From Symsagittifera roscoffensis (taxonomy: Eukaryota > Xenacoelomorpha > Acoela > Convolutidae): a stretch of 64,000 nt of DNA. Below the pieces are notes generated by a model. It worked only from the letters and a program-made list of their open reading frames with translations, was not told the DNA's origin and ran no database searches. Each line of letters starts with the position of its first letter. The stretch's first letter is position 1. A program made the translations under genes and the position numbers. This document shows positions 32,601-41,837 of the stretch, one piece after another. Where the stretch lies: positions 1,118,001-1,182,000 of the forward strand of contig NC_087068.1 of assembly GCF_963678635.1 (NCBI RefSeq), given 5' to 3'.

Positions 32601-35600
32601 ACTCCCCGGACTCTTGATCTAGTCCCAGGTGTTCAACTTCTTCTCTGAATGTTACTTTCTTATCCTTGACTTTTGTCTGTTCCAGAATTTTTTCGGGGAT
32701 TTTTTCAACTAGTGATCGCACAACTTCCCTGCTATCAGTGATGCTTCCTTTTGAGACGTCAGTATTGTTCACTGTTTCTTCTCTCCGAAGTATGGTTAGT
32801 TCCGGTGCCTCCTGACCTTTCCCTTGGATCACGGGCTTGTCATCTGATAGTTTCTCAAGCAACCTCATTAAGTCTTCATCTATTCGGACCGTTCCCTCCT
32901 CTACCTGGATGAGATCATAACCTTTTGCCTTAAGTGTTTCCCTCACGATCTTGGACTTGAGCATTATTCCTATCGGAATTCCTCTGCTTTTCTTCAAGAT
33001 GGTCTTTTCAAGAGGCTCTATCGGCAATTCGGGATGATCTTCAATCTGTTTGCCTGATTTGTCCAGCCATCTCGTGAGTGGAAGACTGTCGTACGTTTCT
33101 TTGTCCATAAAGGAGAAGCCGTCTTTGATCTCAGGTCTGTCCGCCTCTCTTTGTTCTTGCCTCTCGTAGAACTCCGTCTTCTTACTCAAGCTGTCAGCAT
33201 TTTGATGTTTATCTCGTGTTCTGTGCTCAATTATCATGTTGTATCCATCCAAGCGAACTATCCACCTCCCAATATAGCTCTGGTCCATTGAGTACGTTTT
33301 CAGCCAGCTTAGTGCTCGGTTGTCGACTCGCAGCTTGAAGGGCTCACTGCCTAGGTATGCTCTGTATTTTTCGACAAAGGTGACCACCGCGAACATCTCT
33401 GCTTTCGGTGCTCCGTACTTCATTTCTGTGTCACTTAGGACCTTGCTCCCGTATGCTATTGGTCTCAAGACTGTCTTCCCATTCCATTCTTGTTCTTGAT
33501 GGAGAATCCCAGAAATAGCGACTACTGACGCGTCCGTGTCTAGCACGTACATCCCCTTCTCTGTCGGCATACCCAGTACTGGTGCCTCACATAGCTCTTT
33601 CTTTATTCTCTGGAATGACTCTTCTGCCGCGTTGTTCCACGTGAACTTCTTGCCCTTATGTCTCATTAGTTGTTGCATCGGGTATACCTTGTCCGCATAG
33701 CCCTTGATGAATTCTCTATAATAGTTGGCGAAACCCAGGAAGCTCATCAGCTGGTGCTCCGTCTTCGGTGATTTCCAGGTTAGGACTGCTTCCACGGCGT
33801 CTGGATCAGGTCTGATGCCGTGCTTATCTACCATCCTTCCCAAGTATTTAATCGAGTCCTTGAGTATCTCGCACTTTGATGGTTTACACTTCAGCCCCGA
33901 TCTTTTCATGCACGCGAACACCTCGTCAAGCCTCTCGATGTGGTCTTCTAGTGTCGGCGTTGCTATTACCACGTCGTCCACGTAGCACATTACCAGGTTG
34001 CCGTACTTCTTCGTCACGCCTATCAACGCGTGTGCCATCAGCCGCTGAAACGTGGCTGTTGCATTGCAGAGTCCAAACGGCATCCGTTTCCATTGAAACA
34101 GACCCAACTCGCAGGCGAACCCTGTCTTGTCCCTGTCTTGCTTCCTTAATGGTACCTGCCAAAAGGCCGAGCCTAAATCAAGAGTCGTAAAAAATTTCGC
34201 ATCACCTAACTTCGAGAGGCTCTCATCAATTCTAGGTATGGGATAGGCATCCTTCACCGTGACGGAGTTCAGGTATCGAAAGTCACAACAAAACCTTAAC
34301 TGGTCGCCTTTCTTTTTGGCCATCACTACTCCACACGCCCACGGTGACTTGGATGGTTCTATCATGTCATACTCTAGTAACGTTTCGATTTCTTTTCTAC
34401 ACGCGTCCGATTTGTGTGGGGTCATGCGCCTCGCCCCCTCCCTGTGTGGTACCGCGTTTTCCTCAAGTTCAATTTCATGTTCAACAAAATTACAACACCC
34501 GATATCCGCCTTATGCCTTGAAAAGACCTCCTCGTTTCGCTCTAGTACGTCCTTGATAGCTTCGAGCTGTTCATCTTTCAGTTTGCCCCTTAAATGTTCA
34601 ATCTCCGGCAGAACCGGTTTATCAGTTTGCCTTTCATCTAGTGTGGGTCGCTCTGGAAAGTTCGAACAGCTCGAAAGCCCATCGTCCGTTTCTGACTTAA
34701 GTGATTTGATAAGACCTGAAGAATCTTTTATTCTCTGCAATCGTCTCAAGATACAAATTTTGTCCCTGTGGTTGGGACAATCAACAACTTCATTTTGTTT
34801 TGAGTTTTCAATTGTTTCATATCGAGTTTTAACCGGTAAAGCATATCCCAGCTTCCTCCCTCTCTGTATCGTGATCGGTATATCAAGGGTATTCAACAAG
34901 ACACTGACGCAGAGGCCGCTCTTCGTTATCGAAAATGATCTTCCTAAAACAGCAGCGCTTTGACTATTGGGATTTGGAACTATACACACTTGCTTGTTGT
35001 CACTTAGTTCATTATAATTTTTCATCCTCAAGCTTACGATTGCCGCTTCATTAGCTTTTAACCTCACTCTCCTACTCAAGAATACCGGTGCTTTGTTTTC
35101 ATTCGCCATTATTAAATTTACCGGTTTGATTGCGTACCTCCTATCCGGGTTCCGTATCCTGAACATTGCATTATTTAGATCAATCGTTACGTCGAAATTC
35201 CTGATGAAGTCTCTGCCCAAAATGAATTGGTCAGATTCATCTAGGTTTTCTACCACGATGAAGCTCATCCACAGGTTACGTTCCCCCAAATTGAGGGCTA
35301 TTATCGGCGTCCTGCCCAGCACCCGTAGGGCCCCTTTGTTTGCAGCTGACAGCCGTATTCTCGAGTCTATCAAGTCACCTTTGTCAAAGCCCATCTTTTC
35401 CCATGTTTCGATTGGTATGACGCTCAAGACTGCTCCCGTGTCAAGTAATCCACGCAACTGAGTCTTTTTGCCATTTATGTCTAGCACGTGCCCTGTCACG
35501 TCTGCTTCCGTCCCGATGTGCATTGCATCTTCTTCAAGCATGGCACAGTGTCCGATCGATCTTACTTTCAACTCTTCTTTCCCTACATAGATTTGTCCAA

Positions 35601-38409
35601 TTAGGTCTTCGTCGCATGTTATCATCGTCTTGGTATAGATGTTGATTCCATCTATATTTAGCATGACCTCGTGTGGACCATAAGCTTCAGTGTACCTATT
35701 ATCAACACGTACCGATTTGCTACCCCCTCTCGTGAGTAGTGCCCTGAGCGCTCTAGAAGTCGTTTGTGGACTTATTCCACTCAAGTAGTCTGCATACACG
35801 TCAATGTGCATTATCGTCTGGTCGCTCGGCTCGCTCAAGTTTCTGGTTACCTCGTGTCCGCCCACTGTGATTATCGACATTATTCTTGCTCCGATTTTCG
35901 ATATTCCAAAAGGTTTACCTGTCACCATTTTCACGGTGTTACAATTCCCGGTCTTCATTGAGCCCGTTCTAGCCTCTGGTATTGAGTTCGATCCGGTTAA
36001 TGCTCCGTTAAAATTCTGTCTTTCGATCTCCAACTTTAGTCGTTGCTCTATTTCTTTCGCAGCCAGATCTTGTTTCACTTTGGCAATTGCTTCCGTCGCC
36101 GCTTTCTCATAATTTATCTCTAGAGAGCTTCCGGCCGCGGACTCTAACGCACCGCTAACATGTGTCACAGCTTTCACTGTCTTCGTCGGCAATTCGGTGT
36201 TTGGTGCCCCCAAGTTCCTAGATTCAAACTCGTTTTGCCTGTTCCGCTGATTCTGCACCGCCGCTAATGCCAACTTATGTTTGGGGTGATTCTGGTCCTT
36301 GACCGCTTCCCAGAACAAGGGACAATCCATCCTGAAGTGCCCCTCCTGGTTACAGAAGAAGCATCTGGCGCCTATCTTGATGATTAAGCCGTTATAGTAC
36401 TCGTGTTCCTCCATCTGGCTCATATCCTCTTCATCCGGTGCATAACCTAGGCTCTTCATGCCTTGTTTGTACGTTGTGCAGTCAGCCACATGATGATCCG
36501 CTGACCCGCAGTTCGCGCATGATCTGCGCTTGTCCATATCATCTCTAGGTTTGTACCATGATGACCTCTGGGGTTGGCTTCCCCCTTGCGTGTTCCTGTT
36601 TTCGGAATATGAGTACTTCTTAGGTTTCATCAGCATGTATTCTCTTGATTTCTGTCTCATTTCTTCTGGGGTGGGTGCGCTGTCCTTCGACAATGTGTAG
36701 TATGTTGCTAACATTGTCCTTAAGTCATCACTTTTCACCCCATCGATGAACTTCGAGGCAATGCTAAAGTTCCGTCTATTTGTCGACTCCTCTGGGTCAC
36801 TCCTCCTTCTCAAGCTCTCGAGGTCATCTAGGAACCGATCTATTGACTCGTCGTCCCTCTGCCTTCTCTTTTCAAATCGCATCATCGCTTGGTGACCCTT
36901 CATGCCTGACCCGAACCGATTCAGCAATATCTCGAAGATCTTGTCCGCGGTGTCGCGTTCTTCCTCCTTCTTTGCGACCACGCATTTTAATGCCGTTCCT
37001 TCCAAGTTGCTCAGTATGGCTGTACATGCTTGTCTTTCGTCACTCAAGTTATCTTGTTCTAGATGTAATCTCATCACTTCCACCCAAGTGTCAATGCATC
37101 CATCGGAGTCGTCCTTGAATTCTTTTGGCTTCTTGAATGTCTTTCTTGATTTTCCCTCTCTCCTGTCGCTCGAGTCAGTGTTCCTCGTGGCGAAGGCCTC
37201 TAGAGTCCTGTTCATCATCTCCCAAGTGCTGGCCCATGTCATAGCATCCGGTCCTGTGTTGCTGTTAGCTGTTGAATCTCCCGGAGCAGTCGTTGTATTC
37301 GACGTTCCATTCTTCATTATTGTTTTCGCAGCTGTTGGTGCTATGCTTATCGCATCCCTGGTTAAGGGCAACGGTGTCGATTGTCGTTTGTTCCTTTGTG
37401 GTTCTGCAAAGTCAACTCTGGTGCCTTGCGTACGATCCGCTGCCGGTCTTTCTTGTGGAGTAGAACCTCTCAAGATTGCATCCAACTTTGCCTGTATTTC
37501 ACACGAACTCTCGGCTTGACTCCTGCTCATTGTGTCCATTCTCCTTTCCAGGCTCCCTAATTGGCTGTTGACATCATCATATCGGTTCTTCAACTGTTGC
37601 ATGTCTGTTTTGATGTTCTTTTCTCGTTCTTCATTGGTGGCTTCTACCTTATCTGTTATTTCCTTGAGTCTCTCATCTGTTGCCTTAGCTAGGTTAAAAT
37701 AACTGTCTAGATACTCGTGCTTGTTGTATCTTATCTCCTTTTTTATCACCTCTCTGTCTTCTTCACTGTGCTTAAGTCTTTTGTCAATCTGATTTAATTT
37801 CGCCAACAAGTCACCCAGCTCAATGGTAGTCTCTTCATGGTCAGCTGTCGGTCTCTCTTCGGCCGTAGCCTCTGCTTTAGCTTGTTCCTCTCTTGGATTG
37901 GCTTCTGAGGTCTTCGTGCTCACTGTCCCAAACGTTCGTGCTCTTTCTGCTTTTGGTTCTTCAGTTACGTTTTCTTTTGTTTTTATTCCGAACATTATTC
38001 CCAATTTTTCCGTAAAAGATGTCCTCTTTACTTGAGAGTCTTCTTTCACCGTTTCTTCGGTGTTGCCTATTGCATCTTCCGCGTCATCTATCGGTGAGAA
38101 CTCTATGGGTTTCTGGTTCGGTTCCTCTGCATTGGGCATTGGAGTTGACTCTGTCGCCATCTTCCTTGTTTCATCCACACTTTGATCGGGTGTCTCTAGA
38201 TCAATCTCGATGGTGGGTTCTACTCGCTCCCCTTCCGTGCCCTCTTTCGCCCTGTTCTCCGCTGTACTCCTTGTGCTGACCATGTTAACTGAAAAGTTCG
38301 TCTTCGTTATCTTTGGGCCCGTTGATGTCGTTCCGCGCAGCGATGAATTATATTTCGTGTTGGATCCACTTGACCTTTTTTCGAGCACCGGTACCCTACT
38401 CCGCCTCAT
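29623..38409 (-). CDS. ORF1: 2,928-aa gag-pol polyprotein of a Ty3/gypsy element with a C-terminal macrodomain-like module
   Basis: A single uninterrupted frame from ATG (38409) to TGA (29623). Residues 1-600 are a gag region with a coiled coil. Two CCHC zinc knuckles follow (CANC at 631; CFFC at 683). The retroviral-type aspartic protease has DTGA at 990-993. The reverse transcriptase has DLGSAFWQVPL and YVDD at 1476-1479, and RNase H has DTDAS near 1623. An unusual ~350-residue charged linker precedes the integrase, which has HHCC from His2159 and the triad Asp2225, Asp2284, Glu2320 with 35-residue spacing. A KKWRGPF block then ends the usual polyprotein, and about 500 more residues follow, mostly acidic, ending in a macrodomain-like module at about 2775-2920. 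Gag and pol share one frame, so no frameshift is needed between them. All catalytic residues are present. Confidence 0.95.
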   Translation of the reverse strand: MRRSRVPVLEKRSSGSNTKYNSSLRGTTSTGPKITKTNFSVNMVSTRSTAENRAKEGTEGERVEPTIEIDLETPDQSVDETRKMATESTPMPNAEEPNQKPIEFSPIDDAEDAIGNTEETVKEDSQVKRTSFTEKLGIMFGIKTKENVTEEPKAERARTFGTVSTKTSEANPREEQAKAEATAEERPTADHEETTIELGDLLAKLNQIDKRLKHSEEDREVIKKEIRYNKHEYLDSYFNLAKATDERLKEITDKVEATNEEREKNIKTDMQQLKNRYDDVNSQLGSLERRMDTMSRSQAESSCEIQAKLDAILRGSTPQERPAADRTQGTRVDFAEPQRNKRQSTPLPLTRDAISIAPTAAKTIMKNGTSNTTTAPGDSTANSNTGPDAMTWASTWEMMNRTLEAFATRNTDSSDRREGKSRKTFKKPKEFKDDSDGCIDTWVEVMRLHLEQDNLSDERQACTAILSNLEGTALKCVVAKKEEERDTADKIFEILLNRFGSGMKGHQAMMRFEKRRQRDDESIDRFLDDLESLRRRSDPEESTNRRNFSIASKFIDGVKSDDLRTMLATYYTLSKDSAPTPEEMRQKSREYMLMKPKKYSYSENRNTQGGSQPQRSSWYKPRDDMDKRRSCANCGSADHHVADCTTYKQGMKSLGYAPDEEDMSQMEEHEYYNGLIIKIGARCFFCNQEGHFRMDCPLFWEAVKDQNHPKHKLALAAVQNQRNRQNEFESRNLGAPNTELPTKTVKAVTHVSGALESAAGSSLEINYEKAATEAIAKVKQDLAAKEIEQRLKLEIERQNFNGALTGSNSIPEARTGSMKTGNCNTVKMVTGKPFGISKIGARIMSIITVGGHEVTRNLSEPSDQTIMHIDVYADYLSGISPQTTSRALRALLTRGGSKSVRVDNRYTEAYGPHEVMLNIDGINIYTKTMITCDEDLIGQIYVGKEELKVRSIGHCAMLEEDAMHIGTEADVTGHVLDINGKKTQLRGLLDTGAVLSVIPIETWEKMGFDKGDLIDSRIRLSAANKGALRVLGRTPIIALNLGERNLWMSFIVVENLDESDQFILGRDFIRNFDVTIDLNNAMFRIRNPDRRYAIKPVNLIMANENKAPVFLSRRVRLKANEAAIVSLRMKNYNELSDNKQVCIVPNPNSQSAAVLGRSFSITKSGLCVSVLLNTLDIPITIQRGRKLGYALPVKTRYETIENSKQNEVVDCPNHRDKICILRRLQRIKDSSGLIKSLKSETDDGLSSCSNFPERPTLDERQTDKPVLPEIEHLRGKLKDEQLEAIKDVLERNEEVFSRHKADIGCCNFVEHEIELEENAVPHREGARRMTPHKSDACRKEIETLLEYDMIEPSKSPWACGVVMAKKKGDQLRFCCDFRYLNSVTVKDAYPIPRIDESLSKLGDAKFFTTLDLGSAFWQVPLRKQDRDKTGFACELGLFQWKRMPFGLCNATATFQRLMAHALIGVTKKYGNLVMCYVDDVVIATPTLEDHIERLDEVFACMKRSGLKCKPSKCEILKDSIKYLGRMVDKHGIRPDPDAVEAVLTWKSPKTEHQLMSFLGFANYYREFIKGYADKVYPMQQLMRHKGKKFTWNNAAEESFQRIKKELCEAPVLGMPTEKGMYVLDTDASVVAISGILHQEQEWNGKTVLRPIAYGSKVLSDTEMKYGAPKAEMFAVVTFVEKYRAYLGSEPFKLRVDNRALSWLKTYSMDQSYIGRWIVRLDGYNMIIEHRTRDKHQNADSLSKKTEFYERQEQREADRPEIKDGFSFMDKETYDSLPLTRWLDKSGKQIEDHPELPIEPLEKTILKKSRGIPIGIMLKSKIVRETLKAKGYDLIQVEEGTVRIDEDLMRLLEKLSDDKPVIQGKGQEAPELTILRREETVNNTDVSKGSITDSREVVRSLVEKIPEKILEQTKVKDKKVTFREEVEHLGLDQESGEWSRFMEKDETGEGKLSGEREEWDEDSDESSEDQDSLCMILAEEKTQTDPSSGTYNLEIQEVRGGEELEKIAVSRKPLRELSCNSNVRTNLVPEDDMKIVKRMICVKLSDDIHNPGEMNGQIMALKEHVKARYRLSDLIRAQKNDKMTSNLSKWIHSGVKEKGELEEDSYKILSQFYKEKRDLLYHTAEGVVACKRRDEEKILHKHNLIILPQLYQTEVLFRSHDQMGHQGIDKVQQRILHRFDWPGMRKACERWVNACLACLQVKDPRKMKFPLKSVESSEFNEVVQIDHQKICMTESGYNQILVIIDHFTKLAEAVPCQTASAEETCDHLITHWISRYGCPMTFQSDNGKAFVGDLTKELMKRSHIAQAHSTTYHPQTNGLVERQNRTLVNMLRVYCSRYMTDWDKYLPQVVGAYNSTQHSTTGISPFMMLTGRERAMPITFFYPEYEGKRTSPQAYVKEAIKRQQELNELCRRNTAQAQMRQRKKYDEKILRAKPYEVGQYVWVFQNVIPPKGTKKLLKKWRGPFMITEVHQQGRFYRLSTGRAAHYENLKPHVPSPEDWCLPKDMEGLEYLVVEPACEVNEKGTREKNDGNENLSLDDNEKIEVESDAGSFVEEDWNDPEQNEVPKWMEPDRPTPPETRTGNRKRTGMRYNRYGDDFLIDKIQPDKLGDELLSAGELEAEEEWQVIDDGGHYPQDDYSTPELETDLEQSEIERRENTNLRILEWMRDVKDESREGQSIQQIDVSAANYMKTEDPLFGWTATDRPLDIPKDNSDPTTSTGTSINIFVRGVGVGLTHTENLMIKKLKEVRETSGLELEEEEQEPTIGRNFKTKFEIPNEYSENIMITDSDFILSNRTSAICITADMSFKSRLEADFKREYQNVEFLFRQRPGLGGIAALPPSVAQVPGKYLCFLVTRVNDRNTIDPEHVILALTRLRDFMIERGIVEVSMPVYDPNRGKLSSRELYAILHVVFAETEIMVHLHKKYYLSIA

Positions 38410-38685
38410 TATTTCTATTTACAACTGCTTCTATTTACAATTTTATTATATACACGATTCTATTCTAAGGGTAAAAAAAATTATTTTTTGTGGTAACAAA
38501 TTCTGTACAACGTGTTAAAAACCTTATCCAATTCTCTTTCTAAAACCTCCGAAAAATTTTCCTTAATTTGGTCTTAACCCTACCTATTTCGATTTGTCTT
38601 ATTCTGTCTTAAAACGCACTTGTTGTAATTTGACTTCAATTTCTATACCGTCCCAAGACTATTCGTCACTATCACAGTACTCTCC

Positions 38686-39331
38686 GTTAGTGTCCTAAGA
38701 CCCTTGTACCAAGGCTAGTGTCCCAAGACTACTGTCCCAAGGGTAGTGTCCCAAGACCAGTGTCCCAAGACTACTGTCCCAAGACTAGTGTCCCAAGGCT
38801 AGTGTCCCAAGACTACTGTCCCAAGACTAGTGTCCCAAGGGTAGTGTCCCAAGACCAGTGTCCCAAGGCTGGCGTCCCAAGACTAGTGCCCCAAGACTAG
38901 TGTCCCAAGGGTAGTGTCCCAAGACCAGTGTCCCAAGGCTGGTGTCCCAAGACTAGTGTCCCAAGACTAGTGTCCCAAGACCACTGTCCCAAGACTGTCC
39001 CAAGACCACTGTCCCAAGACCCTGTCCCAAGACCACTGTCCCAAGACCCCTGTCCCAAGACCCTGTCCCAACACCACTGTCCCAAGACCCTGTCCCAAGA
39101 CCCTGTCCCAAGACCCTGTCCCAAGACCACTGTCCCAAGACCACTGTCCCAAGACCCTGTCCCAAGACCACTGTCCCAAGACCCTGTCCCAAGACCCTGT
39201 CCCAAGACCACTGTCCCAAGACCACTGTCCCAAGACCCTGTCCCAAGACCACTGTCCCAAGACCCTGTCCCAAGACCACTGTCCCAAGACCCTGTCCCAA
39301 GACCACTATCCCAAGACTGCTCTGTCCCAAG
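38686..39331 (-). repeat. CCCAAGAC minisatellite in the giant element's leader
   Basis: Roughly 45 units, by eye, of a 12-15-bp repeat with core TGTCCCAAGAC (+ strand). The left half uses longer units (GTGTCCCAAGACTAGT), the right half shorter ones (CTGTCCCAAGACC), so the array has subdomains from local expansion. The core CCCAAG is one base from the CTCAAG hexamer enriched across the element. Confidence 0.92.
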
Positions 39332-40177
39332 AGTTCTTCGGTCTTGTCCCAATACTCGTCACGGAGTGTCTTCCTCGTTGTAGGGTCTTCTTGAACCACC
39401 GTACCTTGTACCACCACTCAAGCTCTAGTAAAATTTTCCCAAAAACCCTCTCTTAAAAGCCAAATGCTGACCCCCCTCTTCTTTTTGGTTGTTTCTATTT
39501 CAATGTAGGTGCGCAGGTATCTTGTGATCACCTGTTCGTATAAAACCAAACACAAATCCTCAATAAAATGCAACAAAAATTTTAAGTAAGAAAAATAATA
39601 AAAACAGAAAAATGAGCCCACCTAAAATTTAAAGGTGACCAATGTCTACCTTTCGTCTAAAAAAAATGTCTGGTACCTAATTGCCACGCGTTTTCCTCCC
39701 CCCACTAGTGATCTTATGGGGTATCACAAAAGCTGTCTATATCCGGTCCCCCCTACCAAACCAACCAGCGTACCAGCCTTAACTCGAGTTGGATTTTGGA
39801 TCTCCACCTAATATCACCAACGCGTGTTAATTTCTAATGTAACTAAGTCAACGATGTCGACTAATTAGTTACTCTAATTTCCCCCTTTTTTGCAATTTAC
39901 AACCGCCAACCTCTAGCCTAACCAGTCCCCCTTCTAACCTCCCCCCTTTCTAGCCCCCCTTCTTAAGCCTAAAAATTACTTTAAGCGCCGGGTGCTAAAC
40001 CTCTCAAGAGAAAACCGTAGACCTGTTTCCAGGCCTGCTCAAGTAAAAACGTTCCTCAAAACTGGGGGATTTCGCTTATCCAATTTTACACTTATCTCCT
40101 ATAATGTAATGTGGATTCTAACGATACCCGTTCTGCCCAACTTGAGAACTCGAGAATTGCCAAATCCTTCTTGGCTG

Positions 40178-40385
40178 CTTTCCCACTCGACTGGTCACCT
40201 GTTCCAGTCCAGTCTCCTATTGGTTCAGCCAAGTGTCCCTGAACCACTTTCCCACTCGGCTGGTCACCTCTTCCAGTCAAGTCTCCTATTGGTTCAGCTC
40301 AAGTGTCCCTGAACCACTTTCCCACTCGGCTGGTCACCTCTTCCAGTCAAGTCTCCTATTGGTCCAGCTAAGTTCCAAGCTATCT
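40178..40385 (-). repeat. Three ~70-bp tandem repeats with CCAAT cores near the 5' LTR
   Basis: Copies begin CTTTCCCACTCG at 40178, 40247 and 40317. Each contains CTCCTATTGGT, which in the element's sense is ACCAATAGGAG with a CCAAT box. Three regularly spaced CCAAT boxes about 0.5-0.7 kb inside the 5' LTR look like an internal promoter or enhancer array; this role is inferred. Confidence 0.8.
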
Positions 40386-40860
40386 GAAAACCCTTGACAA
40401 CGCCCCACTTCGGGCACTTTATTCAGTTTACTGGTTTAAATTGCTAGGTTGATCGAAACGATCGAACTTGTAAAACAGTATGGGTATACTATTTAATTAA
40501 TATAAAGGTTTGATCCAACTAATCTGGTGTCAAAGTCACTGTCTTTTTTCGTTTTATGGTTTTTGTTCCTTTTTCTATTCTTTTTTGGTTTTTGTTTTGC
40601 TTTTTGTCTTTTTGCTCGTGTTTTTGTCCCCCTAGTTGCCCCCCTTTACTCGGTTAGCTAAGCCTCGTTCGGAGAGCGTACCAGGAAATTTTCTCGAGTT
40701 TTCTTAAAAAGCTATCACGGTACAACCGGAAGGTTTGCACGTTCCTGTCGAACCGTAGCGCCGGTACTCTAGAATGGGCATTCAGCCCGAAGCTGTCTCA
40801 AGTGGGTTCGACTCCGTAGTCTTGATGTCGTAAACACCCAGGAGCGCCATAAAAACACTA

Positions 40861-41745
40861 TGTAACATTCGTCTACTGCAGTCACACATGAGGCTTAAGA
40901 AAAATAGGCCCTATAACCACTGGCTCAAGGGTCAGGGACACTATCTCTTGTGTTTTTCCACCTCAAGAACGGTCGGAGCCAGTTCGGTTCGCTTGTGACA
41001 TGAGACTACGACCCGTTACAGCTTAAAGGCTACTACTAAAATATCCCCCCACTCTAGAATTAGAAACGTCCCCATACTTAGGTCTCTAGATACCCAAAAT
41101 ACATGAACGCCGTTAAAAACCGGGTCGGAACAATCCGTTAAGTTACTTTTTGTTAGACAGTGGAACTTTGATCCATTTCAGATGGATCAACCTAAAACTC
41201 GCCTTACCTCAACATAACAATTATAAAACACACTCTAGAAATTTAAATTAAGGACTCACATGTTGATGCGCTCAAGCACAGGAAGTAATTAAATGGGTGA
41301 GCAACTCTAGAATTAACTAAAGTAACTAGATAAGTTCAATGTTTGTCAGTTTGAATGGTAAGGGTAAGTTTGAACTCAAGAACGAAGTTTTATGTGGACC
41401 ATTGGGACACTCAAGCTGTCCACCTTTCCGTCGAAGGTTCACTCTGGTCCAGTTCGAATAATTACTCTCTCGGGAATACTCTGTCTTCTATTTCAGATAG
41501 GACAGCTCTACTCTTGTTCACTATGATGGAAATTGCGAATTGCAATTTCACACTCGTTTTTATCTGACAACTTTCCCGCAATTGTTCTAAAATTGTTCTC
41601 CTTTCTTTTTCTGATTTTCAGTTATCGCGAGAAAATCGTGCATGACATGTTCCATTCGAAATTTTGAAAAATTAAATTTCACTCCAAAATCAAGTGTTTT
41701 CTGCTCTTCTCAAGGTCAAACTTCCAAATATGACCGACTGGCACA
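40861..41745 (-). repeat. 5' LTR of the giant element (right in + reading)
   Basis: 885 bp, same ends as the left LTR, about three substitutions and no indels between them. Six CTCAAG hexamers. As the 5' LTR it should carry the element's promoter; I cannot place a convincing TATA box by eye. Confidence 0.95.
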
Positions 41746-41837
41746 TTTTTAATCGACCCGATGTTAGAAAGACCACCAAAAAACTGGCTTTGGCAGTGAC
41801 TGTGAAAAGCATGTAGAGCTGTGTTTAGACGCTAGCC

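Larger units (their letters stand above)
38410..40860 (-). promoter_or_regulatory. 2.45-kb leader of the giant element
   Basis: Region between the 5' LTR and ORF1. It holds a long minisatellite (38,686-39,331), a 70-bp triplicate (40,178-40,385) and C-rich stretches, but no conserved frame. Small frames inside the minisatellite on both strands are artefacts of the repeat. Immediately inside the 5' LTR, in element sense, TGGCGCTCCTGGGTG begins about 12 bases from the LTR edge and is a candidate primer-binding site, but I cannot match it to a specific tRNA end. Confidence 0.6.
18906..41745 (-). mobile_element. Giant intact Ty3/gypsy-type LTR retrotransposon, 22.84 kb
   Basis: Two direct 885-bp LTRs (18906-19790 and 40861-41745) enclose 21.07 kb with two large frames on the - strand. 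LTR ends are TG...CA. The LTRs have equal length and differ at about three positions by eye. Order in the sense direction: 5' LTR, 2.45-kb leader, gag-pol ORF1, 0.5-kb gap, ORF2, 0.43-kb 3' region, 3' LTR. The pol order protease-RT-RNase H-integrase, with HHCC and DD35E, is that of Ty3/gypsy (Metaviridae). Usual members are 5-10 kb; this one is more than twice that. Flanks are AGTTT on the left and TTTTT on the right, so a target duplication is possible (shared TTT) but not proven. Intact frames and near-identical LTRs indicate a recent insertion. Confidence 0.93.

Noticed and set aside
29723-38518. + strand frames up to 234 codons opposite ORF1
   Set aside because: Same reason: antisense shadows of gag-pol.
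38718-39417. Open frames of 60-154 codons on both strands in the leader
   Set aside because: They translate the minisatellite in every frame because the repeat lacks stops; no independent sign of coding.
40820-40860. Assigned tRNA primer for the primer-binding site
   Set aside because: TGGCGCTCCTGGGTG is suitably placed but I could not match it to a known tRNA 3' end.
18906-41745. CRISPR array or phage-like region
   Set aside because: The repeats are a minisatellite and LTRs in a eukaryotic context.
18901-41750. Exact 5-bp target duplication around the giant element
   Set aside because: Flanks AGTTT and TTTTT share only Ts; not enough to claim a duplication.
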